From Ipomoea triloba (taxonomy: Eukaryota > Streptophyta > Magnoliopsida > Solanales > Convolvulaceae): a DNA stretch of 64,000 nt. Location: NCBI RefSeq assembly GCF_003576645.1, contig NC_044930.1:140305-204304 (forward strand), given 5' to 3'. Below are positions 23,255 through 34,660 of this stretch, one piece after another (the first letter of the stretch is position 1; each line of letters begins with the position of its first letter). A program made the translations under genes and the position numbers. The notes under the pieces are model-generated. The model was given only the letters and a program-made list of their open reading frames with translations. It was not told the origin of the DNA and made no database searches.

Positions 23255-23799
23255 AGGTGATGTATTCTTGAATCTACAATCCCAGTCTCTTTCAAACAAC
23301 AAATTAAAACCCGCAATTTATGGCTGACAGAGACAAATGCAAGAATATATTGGATATTAATGTAAATATATACCAAGTGTCGTGTCTCTTTCTCCTCCAA
23401 TTCTTTTGTTGGTAAGGTTAACAAGGAATGGTGGTTGCCATGATCCACCCTGCCCTCTTGAATTGTCTCCTATCTTCTTCTTCTTCTGTGAATTTTCTAG
23501 CATCATTCCATATATTATGTAACATCCTATCCTTTCTGCACTTTCTCTTTTGTATTTACCAGCTTAGCTTACAAATTAAAGCTGAATTCAAGTTTACAAT
23601 ATCCAAATTATGTAGTACTTCAACTTCTATAAAGAGTCAATACTTTCATTATGGTGTTGTAAAGCTCCGATCCATATGTTTCAATAACAAACAGTATTAA
23701 AATACTTGGCAGAAGAAATGTGACATATGTATATATATGGGCATGCAAGCTTACAACAATATATATATATACTATAGTGAACAGTACTTTTATTAAAGG
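23255..23799. other. SIG6 3' UTR and spacer
   Basis: No gene recognised. The open frame at 23428-23700 shows no family resemblance. Confidence 0.5.
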
Positions 23800-24344
23800 T
23801 CAGAACGAACAAGATCGTGATATAATATTAAGAAGGTGAAGTATGACATTATAACAGCCCACACTGCTACCGGCGGTGCTGGTTTCCGGCAGTGATCCAT
23901 CTTGTGTTTTATTCAAATATTTCTGCACCCAATGAAGAAATGAAACCAGTCAACATATATATGTTAACTTACTATAATACATGAAACCAGTCAACATATC
24001 ACATATATATATGTTAACTTAATTACTATAATACAAATAATCCTCAAAAAACATGTCTGTAAAAATAGAAAGGTTGAGAATGGAATACTACTTACGGGTT
24101 GAGGATAATGAGGAGGTTCAGCAAGAACAGAAACTTTGACGACGGAGCCATCTCTGACATTGTAAAATGTAAACAGACAGTGGCTGATCACTCTGCATTT
24201 CCACACCGTTATGGCGAAGAATCATGGGATCATTGCCCCATGCCTGTTCTATAATCTTCGCCAAATCTCTCACCTTATCTGTTTCTTTCACCTCCGGGTA
24301 CATCTCCGACGTCGGCGATCTAACCTTTACTATCATCGTATCCT
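23800..24344 (-). pseudogene. Ubiquitin-like protein gene, frameshifted copy
   Basis: The exon from 24344 downward encodes a ubiquitin-like fold (DTMIVKVRSPTSEMYPEVKE, DKVRDLAKIIEQAWG), closely related to the gene at 25714-26100. Near 24167-24155 a 7-base near-duplication (TTTACAT then TTTACAA) shifts the frame. Upstream it reads QPLSVY, while the expected continuation YNVRDGSVVKVSVLAEPP is in the next frame. Read straight through, it ends after a short unrelated tail. In the shifted frame the exon ends at a perfect donor (CCC|GTAAGT, 24096/24095), and a candidate last exon 23922-23800 follows. The acceptor at 24344 matches that of the sister gene, but I found no first exon with an ATG. Missing exon plus frameshift suggest a dying copy; a sequencing error is the alternative. 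Confidence 0.6.
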
Positions 24345-24468
24345 CTTCAGCAGCATATACACCTAACGACAACGTAGGAGTCAACAAATTAAATTAAAGA
24401 AACCATATATACTTGAATTGATTGTTTGGCGAACATTCCGTGGTTCATGTTCACCATCATATCATATC

Positions 24469-24471
<3 letters not shown>

Positions 24472-24512
<41 letters not shown>
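24472..24512. repeat. (AT)n microsatellite
   Basis: About 20 AT units just upstream (minus-strand sense) of the frameshifted ubiquitin-like copy. Confidence 0.95.
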
Positions 24513-24515
<3 letters not shown>

Positions 24516-25713
24516 TTTCCGGGCTTATAATATATATACACAGAAAGTGGGCGGGCGGTGTTGACTGTTGAATGGGGATTGGGGAGTGCTAACTAACTCC
24601 CAAGTCCCAACTGCATATGCATGCATGCATGCCCACAGTACATTATATTGTAGGTGGACCACACAACGACGGCTAGCTAGGGCTGAATATCCATCCATTT
24701 TAACGTTTTTCATTTGGACTTCCATGTTTAATTTGTGTTTAATTGTGTGGAGGGAGTCTGGGATAGGCCTCCAACTGCCACTCAAACCCCAACTACCCAA
24801 TTTGAGGATAAATCAATATCAAAAACGCCAAAAAAACATAAACTTATTACTTCTTGATCCATTTCTTTTATTCAATATAATTTTGAGAAGATTATGTTTT
24901 TAATTTTTTTTATTATATATATTTGGTGTTATTATATTGAGACTTTAATCATTCTTTATTAGTTGTTGTCATACATTATATGTTCATTGCATTTTTTAAT
25001 TAAAGAAGGGAAATAGTAGAAATGAAAATTATTAGAAAGATTTTGAAGTAATCAATTGATATGGATGTGCCATTATTTGATAGATATATTTAATGGGTTT
25101 TTTAATGATTAAGTGTAATACAATACAAATTGGGCCCAATTTGCAATAAGATTATGAAGATAAATGAAATACGGAGTATATGATTCAATCAATAACGCCA
25201 TTACTTAGACAATGACTAATTAGGGTATTTATATTTTCATGTTTGGCCTTACAGATTCAATACAAATAAATGCACTCATACTTTTTAAGTCTGTAAGGAC
25301 AAACTTATCAAATGAATGTAAATTGTTACGTTTTTAGGGCATTTATATTTTCATGTTTTTTTTAAAAAAAAAGAAAGATTGATGCATGATGCCTAAACTT
25401 TGATTTACAAGTTTCCCAAGGTGCCAAAACTGATATGAAGGGTCAACTAACCGCTGCGTGGGAGGCGAATGAAACGGAGAACACTGTCAGATCAATCACT
25501 TTTAAAAGTTGGATCAAGATCAGATGAAATACAGAGCAGAACAACCCTTAGCTTTATTTCTCCCAAAAAAAAAAAAACCTCAATATGCATACAATATAAT
25601 TAAGGTACATACATACACTAAGACCTTGTCCTGACACTCGATTGGAAAAAAAAAAAAGAAAAAGTACATACATACAGATAAGGGGAGAGCGAGAGAAATG
25701 AAAATGAAGCTAA
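24513..25713. other. Spacer between the two ubiquitin-like copies
   Basis: A/T-rich, no gene recognised. Contains short poly-A runs at about 25564 and 25646. Confidence 0.5.
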
Positions 25714-26100
25714 TTAATTAGGAGCATCAGCGAACACCCTGACTTTAACCACAGATCCATCTCTGAGATTGTAAGCAGTCAAGGGGCTATCGCTGTTCAT
25801 CTGAGCCGCCGAGTTGCAATGGAGAGTCATGTATTCACTCCCCCATGCCTGTTTTATAATCTTCACCAGATCCTTAACCTTATCGTGTTCCTTCATCTCC
25901 ACCCGGAACTCCGATGTCGGCGATTCGATCTTTATTCTGATGCTCGTCCGGGAACACTCTGCATCCATGCTTAACTTGATGGGCTTAGGGTGACTGATAA
26001 GTAAGCTAGCTAACTATCTACAATCAAAGACTATAAATTAATTGATATATAGCACAGCACACAGATAAATACCTGGGGCTGCAGCTTGGTTCGGGTTCAT
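25714..26100 (-). CDS. Small ubiquitin-like domain protein, intact copy
   Basis: Two exons, 26100-26073 and 25958-25714, join in frame to 90 residues: MNPNQAAAPE, then one beta-grasp domain (TSIRIKIESPTSEFRVEM, DKVKDLVKIIKQAWG, LTAYNLRDGSVVKVRVF). The pattern of a first beta strand, a KVxDLxKxI helix and a final DGSVVKVRVF strand is ubiquitin-like. It ends ADAPN, without a C-terminal di-glycine, so it cannot be conjugated as ubiquitin is. The spliced start is preferred because the exon-2 acceptor falls at the same residue as in the neighbouring copy; an unspliced start at 25968 (MDAECSRT) is possible. Function unknown. It may be one of the many uncharacterised plant ubiquitin-like superfamily proteins. 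Confidence 0.7.
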
Positions 26101-27644
26101 CTCAGTGGGGATCGGAGAAAATTAAAATTAATTGATAGCACAGCACACAGATACTAATACTCATAATAATAGTATTAATACTGGAATGGATAAGGATTGG
26201 ATCCCTATGTAAAGTCTTCATTCTGTCCAATTGTATCTCTCTGACCTCATAAAAATGAATGAAAAGTGCATACGTCCACATCCGTTACACTATTTCACCC
26301 TGCACGCCTCTTCGTTTCATACAAATTAAACCACCTTTTATATTTATTTAATTATAAAATAATATAATATTGTATTCCAATTTCTAACGCTATAAACGAA
26401 ATAATAGTAAATAATTGGCTACTTCAAAAAAAAAAAAAAAAAGTAAATAATTGGCTGATGCATTGTGTTAACATACTAGCTATAAGACTTGTTAATATTG
26501 TATGTTTTGTCTATAAAGAAAACAATGATGATAAAATTAATTGTTTTTAGTGTACATTAAAATATAGCATAAGAAGGTGATCCACTCGGATGCTTTCTTA
26601 CATAAGAAGGCGAAGGATTTTATTTTAATAAATAATAAATAATTAAAAATGTAATATTTGACTAACTTTAATTAATTTAATGAACATGGTGTAAATAGTA
26701 AATTGTCCTATTTACATTATTTATAAAGCTGATAAACCTATTAAAGAGTGATGTAAATAACAATTTGCATAGTACAAATAAAATTTTTGATGGGTAAAGT
26801 AGTTGAATCATGGAAAGCTGATAACCTAAAAATAATAAGAATAAGTCAACCTTCATCAGCTTTTAACTTGTACGATGTACACCCATCTCCCTACTTTATT
26901 CATGTAATAGAATCTGCGATCAATCAGCTTTTAACTTGTTTGGGATGAATTAAGGAATCAGATAAAAGGAGATGGAAGAAAATTTAAAGGGAAACTTGTG
27001 GGAGTTGAGCTAGCAAAGGTGAGGATGAGAGATGGAGAAAGAGAAGCTAATATAAGCAGCAGTGGTGGAGTTATGTAGTGCCACAGATCTGAGCTTATGA
27101 GCATGTAGGCAGAGAGAAAGAGAGAGACGACACATCGAGAGAATATCGGAATACAGTGTGGAGTGGACCACGCCGCTTACACAGCTACGTAGCCTGCAGA
27201 ATATACCTTCCATACGCGATATAGTGCGATACCTCGTTTATTGGAAATATTTAAGGTTTACATATCAAACCCTACGTACAACCTACCCAAGATAAATACA
27301 CTTTGACCACAAAACCCATCCCACAATTTTTTATTTTTTATTTTGTGTTATACTTTTCTCTTTGCTCTTTTATTCCATTTTGCAATATTATTCTTCATAC
27401 GTACAATCAATGCGTTATCGTACAACCATATTGATAGACTTGAGCTAAAGTAAGTCAAAATTATAACACGTTATTATGACGCTATGCTAGCCGTGATTGA
27501 GATGGATTTAATCATTTGAACCTAAGATCTTTCTTATATATATATATATATGTAAATCAATAAATTAAGAATCATAATAAATAATTAACGGAATATTTTG
27601 TTACTAAAGTTTACACTGACAGAATGCGGAGATATTAAGAGGAA

Positions 27645-27645
27645 C

Positions 27646-27680
<35 letters not shown>
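27645..27680. repeat. (AAT)n microsatellite
   Basis: About 12 AAT units. Confidence 0.95.
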
Positions 27681-27681
<1 letters not shown>

Positions 27682-27830
27682 GAATAAAGTAAGAAAAATG
27701 GTAAAAAAAAATACTAAAACAAAAATAATATGAACCATTCATTTAAATAAACAATTACACAAATATTTTTTTATTCGGATTTAATTTTATTGGCTCTTAT
27801 TATATTTAGTAGATTAGTAGATAAAAGGAC

Positions 27831-28060
27831 AATTTTTTTTTGAGTACTACTGACTCTGTAGTATTTGTTCATAGTTACTTTCTCAACCTACTGAAGTACA
27901 AAGAGTCAACAGTCACCTCCACTAAGGCTCGAACCCACTCCTACCCAGTCACCTCCACTGAGGCTCGAACCCACTCCCATCATCCATGGCTCGAACCTAC
28001 TCTCATCATCCATGTGGGAGTGTAAACCAGGACACCGGGTGCCACTAGACCACTAGACAA
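27831..28060 (-). mobile_element. SINE (minus strand) with reiterated B-box segment
   Basis: On the minus strand it starts GTCTAGTGGTCTAGTGGCACCCGG (A box region, 28058 downward), reaches GGTTCGAGCC (B box), and ends in a poly-A tail (plus-strand T run at 27832-27840). The B-box segment occurs three times: GGCTCGAACCCACTCC at about 27925 and 27962, and GGCTCGAACCTACTC at about 27988 on the plus strand. The last two are set in a repeated ATCATCCATG context. Confidence 0.65.
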
Positions 28061-28594
28061 AATATTTTATATGAAGGGACATAACAAGTTTTGTGGAGAC
28101 AAGTATTAGTCCATATATCTTACGAGATGGAATTTGGTTTACACTTGTGCATGATTTGGATTGGGCCAAAAGCTGAGAAGATGTACATTGCCCACAAAGA
28201 ATTTTTACAACTCCAAATATATAAACGTAAGACAACCTTTTAAGTTGTAACGCCTTAATTCCTATTGGGAAAATACAAAAGCTTTAATTTCATCAACGCT
28301 AGCTTTAATTTGGTATATGTTGTGGATCATAGGCTAAGCTCCTTGCATGTGGATGGAATATGCCGCTGAAATCCGATCCTCTAAAATTATACATCGATCA
28401 ACTCCAACTCAAGTAGTTGATATATTCTGTAATACCAACAACCAAATGCAGGCTAGTGGGCTACAACTCTATGTCATAATGTTACATGATGAACCAAACA
28501 TTATTTTTACTTATCTGCCATGGATTAAAATAAAATTATTAAGCTACATGCCAATTATCATTTTCGTTACTATTTAACGTGACTTTAATTATAT

Positions 28595-28745
28595 TATTAT
28601 TTTTTTTGCAACAAGAATAATTTTTTTCTCAAAACATATCAATTTATTAAATCAAAAATCAGTATGCACATAATCAAGCGGAGAAGGCCTCAAGCCCAAT
28701 AGAAGCCACCCAAAGTCAAGAACCAAATAGCTATGGTATGTACCA
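28595..28745 (-). mobile_element. Possible LINE 3' tail
   Basis: On the minus strand, GGTTCTTGACTTTGGGTGGC and GGGCTTGAGGCC are followed by TTTGATTTAATAAATTGA and an A-rich tail. The composition resembles plant LINE 3' ends, but no reverse transcriptase frame remains. Confidence 0.3.
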
Positions 28746-29356
28746 TCAATGTCACTATGAATTAGGGGCAATTATCTTTATTAATTCGTTTTTTTTTTTA
28801 AAGTACAAATTGTTGACGTTTAATATTATCTAAAAGACGCATCAAATAAATAGTAAAGTTATATACTATTTTAATATATACGAAGATGAAAATGTGGTAA
28901 AGAAACAATTTTGATAATTGTTCTTATATTATTGCCTACCCTCTGCTAGCTTCAATATAATTCCCATTCGGCAAAGGTGCATGCAGCTATGAGGATAAAT
29001 TTAAGTAAAAGAAGACAAATTTTCAATAAACACCTTAGATTATTAGTAAAAACCTTTTAGAGCACGCGAAAGGGTGAAAAGGGGGTCCATTAATTTATTC
29101 TAACACTTGAAATGGATACAAACAAATAAACAAAAACAAAATAAATAATAAATAATCAGTGTAATTCAACTTTGTATAAATTTCTACTAGAATGTGCGCA
29201 GTAAAATATGTGGCACAAATGACTTTCATTTCACCAATTGGATTGTACATTTGTACAAGTGAGATGATGGATTTTGAGTTTAAATATAAAATAATATTTC
29301 AATTCGCGTGTCCATTCTTATTAATATTTCATATAATTGGTATGTATCTAAGTATC

Positions 29357-29364
29357 TATAAATA
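29357..29364 (+). promoter_or_regulatory. Putative TATA box of the NRT2 gene
   Basis: TATAAATA lies about 65 bp upstream of the ATG at 29424, so the 5' UTR would be short (about 35 bases). Confidence 0.6.
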
Positions 29365-29423
29365 ATCCACCATGAGCAATTAATTGAGAGAAACACGAAA
29401 ATTAAAATACCCAAAGTTTAGGC

Positions 29424-31242
29424 ATGGCTGGGATGGAAGATTCAAACTCTCCATCAGCAGCAGATGCAGGAAGCTCCATGCATGGCGTCACCGGAAAAGA
29501 ACAGACCTTCGCCTTCTCCGTGGGCGAAGACCCGTCGGTCCCCACAGACACTAGTGCGAAGTTTTCATTGCCCGTTGACTCAGAACACAAAGCCAAGTCT
29601 TTTAAGATCTTCTCGTTTGCGAATCCGCACATGAGAACTTTCCATCTTTCTTGGATATCCTTCTTCACGTGTTTCATCTCCACGTTCGCCGCCGCCCCTC
29701 TCGTTCCAATCATCCGCGACAACCTCAACTTGAAGAAATCCGACATCGGAAACGCGAGTATAGCCTCAGTTTCCGGCAGCATTTTCTCTAGGCTAGTGAT
29801 GGGCGCGGTGTGTGACTTGCTAGGGCCGCGTTACGGCTGCGCTTTCTTGCTAATGCTGTCCACTCCCACCGTGTTTTGCATGCCGTTGGTGTCATCTGCC
29901 GGCGGCTACGTGGCGGTCAGGTTCATGATCGGTTTTTCGTTGGCAACGTTCGTGTCGTGCCAGTACTGGATGAGTACCATGTTCAACGGAAAGATCATTG
30001 GGATGGTGAATGGCACCGCGGCGGGCTGGGGAAATATGGGAGGCGGAGTTACTCAGCTGCTTATGCCACTGTTATACGAGGTGATCCGCCGTGCCGGAGC
30101 CACCCCTTTCACGGCGTGGCGTATCGCGTTTTTTATCCCGGGGTGGTTGCATGTTACGATGGGGATTTTCGTTTTGGTTTTTGGTCAAGATTTACCCGAC
30201 GGCAATCTAGATATGCTACAAAAGAAAGGTGACGCTCCTAAAGATAAATTTTCAAAGGTAAACCAATTAACTAATTAAACAAGAGCAAATACTAATTTTG
30301 GTCACAAGCAAAATGACAATTTTGGTCAATTTCTGTGAACTGAATTAACCAGGTGTTGTGGTATGCTGTGACCAACTACAGAACATGGATTTTTGTTCTT
30401 CTTTATGGGATGTCTTTAGGTGTGGAATTAACAACAGATAATGTTATTGCGGAATACTTTTTCGACAGGTACGTACATATACAATATGGTATGGTGAAAA
30501 TTGATTTTAATTTGATAGAATAATATTTGGTTCAACTTAAATATATATACATATATATATATATATATTGTGGAACTTGGAAGGTAGGTTTGATCTGAAG
30601 CTTCATACGGCCGGCACAATAGCGGCGACATTTGGGATGGCCAACATAGTTGCGAGACCATGGGGCGGACTAATGTCCGACATAGCGGCACGGCGGTTCG
30701 GCATGAGGGGCCGCCTGTGGAACCTATGGATCCTCCAGACCCTAGGCGGGGTCTTCTGCATATGCCTGGGCCGAGCCAACAGTCTCCCCATATCCATCCT
30801 CACCATGATCCTCTTCTCCATCGGCGCTCAGGCTGCGTGCGGGGCCACTTTCGGCATCATCCCTTTCATTTCCCGGCGATCACTCGGCGTCATCTCCGGC
30901 CTAACTGGGGCCGGAGGGAACTTCGGGTCGGGACTCACTCAGCTTCTGTTTTTCACTCACTCAAGCTATTCAACCGCGACGGGGTTATCGTATATGGGGA
31001 TTATGATCGTGGTTTGTACACTTCCGACGGCGTTGGTGCATTTTCCGCAATGGGGAAGCATGCTGTTGCCGCCTTCTAAAAATGTTAGTAAATATAATGA
31101 AGTGTATTACTACGGTTTGGAGTGGGACGAGGAGGAGAAGTCCCGAGGATTGCACCATGGCAGCCTCAAGTTCGCCGAGAACAGCCAGTCGGAGAGAGGC
31201 CGGCGGGTCGCTTCTTCTGCATCGCCGCCTCCGCCGGCGTAG
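29424..31242 (+). CDS. NRT2: High-affinity nitrate transporter, NRT2.1/NRT2.4-like
   Basis: Exons 29424-30257, 30353-30468 and 30588-31242 join in frame to 534 residues, the usual NRT2 length. It is a 12-helix major facilitator of the nitrate/nitrite porter family. [18 protein letters not shown] opens the first helix; [14 protein letters not shown] and [19 protein letters not shown] are the two nitrate signature motifs. The C-terminal cytosolic tail ([33 protein letters not shown]) is the conserved NRT2 tail. NRT2 proteins import nitrate with protons at the root plasma membrane, generally with the partner NAR2/NRT3. Coding exons are GC-rich compared with flanks. It differs from the NRT2.5 and NRT2.7 types, which I recall as lacking this tail. 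Exact paralogue not resolvable here. Confidence 0.95.
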
Positions 31243-31376
31243 ACGTACTATATCTCTCCGATCCATGCAAATTAAATTAATATAACTAAAGCTAGGCCGC
31301 GAATGATTCACTTGAATACTACTACTATACGGATCGGACTACATCATTATTAATATTAACGTTTCCGGCGGCCATG

Positions 31377-31378
<2 letters not shown>

Positions 31379-31454
<76 letters not shown>
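31379..31454. repeat. Long (AT)n microsatellite
   Basis: About 38 AT units just downstream of the NRT2 coding region, probably within or next to its 3' UTR. Confidence 0.96.
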
Positions 31455-31459
<5 letters not shown>

Positions 31460-32354
31460 AAACAGGGCTAGTAATAATTCATTCATATCAAAAGGAAATC
31501 AAATAACCTTTGTTTACAATTTGGCCTGGGTTCGTATATATGGACATTATATTGTACCTGGTGGTGGTGATGGTGGTAATAGTGGTAGTAGTAGTGGTGG
31601 AGAACTGGAGATGATGTGGTCATAATCTTCCCTGCAGAAATAGTTTGTGGACATTTATGTTTAGGATTATGTGCAACAAACCATTAATCTGCAAGATTGA
31701 ATATATGAAAAATTAAAAAATGAACCAGTCATTTTCATAAATATTACAAATTTTTGTTTATTTTCCATCGTTAGATCTACTAGATCAATAGTTTAGATTT
31801 ATGAGTATATTTTATGATATTACATAAGATTTTATATTTTAAATTTTAATAGTTTTAAAAACAATATTTTAAATTTTAATATGACGTTTTATTAGTTATT
31901 GGCGATATGATCACGATCACTAATATTATATAGGTTATGATTGATAATAAACTTTTTATAATTAACTAATTAATTAATATTATGATATGAAATAAAGAGC
32001 ATTTGATTTTTAATATAATATTATGTAATGTAAACTACTTTTTCAAAGTATGAACTTAGCAGGTCAACATAATCGGGAAAAGTTAACTCCACCCCCCTTT
32101 ATCTTTTTAACAAGCCATATCATGAACTCATGTGCCGGAGCTAGCTGCTTTTATATTATATATTATATTGTTGTACTACGTACCAAAATTATCTCAGTAA
32201 TTTTGGTTTTACAATGGTAAAAACAAAAATAGTCGAATCTAGCTACTTAATAATTGCTAGAGAAAAAAAAAAAAAAAAAGTNAAACAAAAATAGTCGAAT
32301 CTAGCTACTTAATAATTGCTAGAGAAAAAAAAAAAAAAAAAGTCTGAGCACCAA
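31455..32354. other. Spacer between NRT2 and the DVL gene
   Basis: A/T-rich; no gene recognised. Ends with the duplicated block around the single N at 32282 (listed). Confidence 0.5.
32222..32344. repeat. Direct duplication of about 60 bp around one N (probable assembly artefact)
   Basis: The stretch AACAAAAATAGTCGAATC through the A17-18 run and AGT occurs immediately before and immediately after the single N at 32282, without an obvious difference. Confidence 0.9.
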
Positions 32355-32362
32355 TATAAATA
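32355..32362 (+). promoter_or_regulatory. Putative TATA box of the DVL/RTFL gene
   Basis: TATAAATA, about 155 bp upstream of the DVL ATG at 32517, with a C/T-rich leader between. Confidence 0.5.
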
Positions 32363-32516
32363 AAGTGCCCACCACCTCTCTTCCTCTAGGCTCTACCTTG
32401 CTTGGCTTAATTTGTTCTCCCTGCAATTCTTCTTCAATTCTCCACTGAAACAAACAACAATATAATACACTACACATATATATTCTGCATATATACATAT
32501 ATATAATTGCCTGTAC

Positions 32517-32701
32517 ATGGCATGCGACGAAGAGAACGGCGGCGATGGGAGGCGTTGTAACGGGAAGAACCCGCAGGGGGATTGCCGGCGCTCGTTCGGA
32601 GAGAAGTGCAGTCATCTGGCAAAGAAGCAGCGGGCCAAGTTTTACATTCTCCGGCGTTGCATAGCCATGCTGGTTTGCTGGCGTGAGAGGAACGACCATT
32701 G

Positions 32702-32702
<1 letters not shown>
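32517..32702 (+). CDS. DVL/RTFL: DEVIL/ROTUNDIFOLIA-like small peptide
   Basis: Single exon, 61 residues. The C-terminal half KCSHLAKKQRAKFYILRRC followed by IAMLVCWRERNDH is the RTF domain of the DVL/RTFL family, plasma-membrane-associated peptides whose overexpression in Arabidopsis shortens organs by limiting cell proliferation along the axis. The N-terminus (1-28) is acidic then Gly/Arg/Asn-rich and variable, as in other members. The hydrophobic YILRRCIAMLVCW is the likely membrane-contact segment. The length is within the family range. A TATA-like box upstream and AT repeats just after the stop frame a compact gene. Confidence 0.93.
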
Positions 32703-32734
<32 letters not shown>

Positions 32735-33957
32735 ATGAGGTAGCTGGCTAGCTAGCTTTGTATTAGTGTGGCGTGGCGACCTATAACGTATTAATTCATT
32801 TACTCAGTATTTTTAAATGGATTTATGTATGTAGAATATAGATTTTACTTTTATTTTATTTGTCGATATATCATATCATATATATTTAGATATTGTTTCT
32901 CTTTTTAGTAAAATAAAAGTTGCCGCATGATACAGATTCCATGTTATATGCATTCCCAAACTCTGCAACTAACAATTCCCTGTCGTACGAAGGTTTTTGT
33001 TTTGCGTGAGGATATATAGCTAGGTTCCTTAAATTAATTCGCCGGAAAATATATGCATTCCGGCGTTTCTGTTTGCACAGGCCTCCTATTTTTTTTTTTA
33101 ATATTATTTTAAACGATAAGTGTTGATCCAACTTCTATGTAGAGTTTGATGTTTTTGTCTTTTTTTCTTTTTAAGATTAGGAATATATATATTTAAAAAT
33201 GTACGAATTCAAAATTGTTCTTCTTACTATTTTTAGATGTTCTTGTACGAAATAATATTTAATGTTTTTTATAAGTTTTTAAATTATTATAATACCTTCC
33301 CTTTTAAATTATATACTATTAAAGTTACATTATTGTGGGAATGAATAATCAAATTAAATGAATGTCAATAGTTAAGCAAAACATCAAAAAAAAAATTCTC
33401 ATCATAATATTTTTTTATAGCCAGAAAATAGAGCCGAAAAGGTTTTATATATATGCAATAATATAATATAATATCAATCTTTAATTATAATAATACATCT
33501 TAACTTAATACCATAATTCATTATTTCATCTAATTTGTTGTTAACATAAATTAAATAACATCAATAATTGTGCATTCTCGGTTTTATATATTTTCCTTTA
33601 CATTGTTAATTAAACCCGGAAAGAAAATGATTCTTTAAAAAATAAAATAGAAGATTGGTGAGAAATTTAGCAATATATAATGAGGGTTTAAAAATGAATG
33701 ATGCTCCCCAAAACAGGAAAGGGTAAATGCTGTGTCATTTCGGACAATCTTATCAATGAAGCTTATGCTACCACGACCTTAGACAGTCCCAGCTTTCATT
33801 TTTTAATTATTTCTGCTACAATTGTCCTACACATACATACGTCTATGATATATCATTGTAATTTATATATAAAAAAGAAAAGAAAAGGTGATGGAAATTA
33901 AAAATGAGTAAATAATGATGGATCTGAGAAATGAAATTGGAGGGTACAGTACAGCTA

Positions 33958-34191
33958 CTATACCTTAGCCGACCGGAAGAATCTTATTCTTAAAAAATCG
34001 TGTGCGACCGGTACCGACTTGCTGATCCTGTACTGTGTAGCAGAGACTGAGGACTGAAGCCTCCCACTCGTGCGGCCCCTCTTTTTACCGTTCTGACCTC
34101 TTTTAGGGTTTATGGCCCCATTCATGTTACGTTGCTCATCACTCACACTCCCTGCTTTAATTAATTTCTTTCTGCCAATTCGAAACTTCAT
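33958..34191 (-). CDS. Unrecognised basic open frame (doubtful)
   Basis: 77 residues, Lys/Arg/Ser-rich (NPKRGQNGKKRGRTSGR), ending VAHDFLRIRFFRSAKV. An in-frame stop sits directly before its ATG, so it is not a continuation of the 34660 exon unless a splice acceptor lies inside it. A donor-like AAG|GTATAG lies at its end. No family recognised; it may be chance. Confidence 0.15.
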   Translation of the reverse strand: MKFRIGRKKLIKAGSVSDEQRNMNGAINPKRGQNGKKRGRTSGRLQSSVSATQYRISKSVPVAHDFLRIRFFRSAKV

Positions 34192-34609
34192 TTAATTATT
34201 TGCCCATACATATATACCCATCTCCCATCCGGTCCAAAAAGAGTAAAGTTCCAGTCATGTATCTTAATTTTATGAATGGAAGCAAACAAAAGAAATATAA
34301 GCTATGGATACTCATAGTATTACTCTCGTCCACAACTTTAATTTCTCCGCAGTCATCACAGTACATTTATATATTAAGTATGCAAGAATGCATACAAGCA
34401 CATGCATATCTACTTCATTAATTCACTCATACATAACGCATCAAGTGTTTATGATTGAACCCCCCCCCCCTTTTTTTTATTCCCACACAAATTTTGTCTT
34501 GTGTAAAGTGATGTAAGAAGTTTTTTATTTCGAGCATAGCAACATTTTAAACGAGAGTTATGTGTAGGGTGCATGATTCAAAGTCCATATATGTACATAG
34601 AACTATTAC

Positions 34610-34660
34610 CTTGTGATGGGTAGTAATGAATTGAATTATTGGTTTTTGTTGGGAAGCCAT
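34610..34660 (-). CDS. Possible first coding exon of an unidentified small gene
   Basis: ATG at 34660 starts MASQQKPIIQFITTHHK and ends at a good donor, CACAAG|GTAATA. A TATA-like GTATAAAACC lies about 110 bp upstream on the minus strand. No convincing downstream exon was found. Unspliced it would end after 37 residues. Weak candidate. Confidence 0.25.

Larger units (their letters stand above)
26101..29423. other. Long A/T-rich spacer
   Basis: No coding gene recognised. Contains an AAT microsatellite, a SINE on the minus strand and a possible LINE 3' tail, listed separately. The 27010-27213 open frame (minus) has no family resemblance. Confidence 0.55.

Noticed and set aside
24150..24175. 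An intron to explain the frame change in the ubiquitin-like copy
   Set aside because: The extra sequence is 7 bases, a near-duplicate of its neighbour; far too short to splice.
27920..28060. B-box motifs as tRNA genes
   Set aside because: No cloverleaf or acceptor stem; structure and poly-A tail fit a SINE.
29402..29782. 126-residue antisense frame over NRT2 exon 1
   Set aside because: Shadow of a GC-rich coding exon; it matches no family and the sense protein is unambiguous.
32222..32344. Biological tandem duplication in the DVL promoter
   Set aside because: The copies are exact and meet at a single N, so an unmerged contig overlap is more likely.
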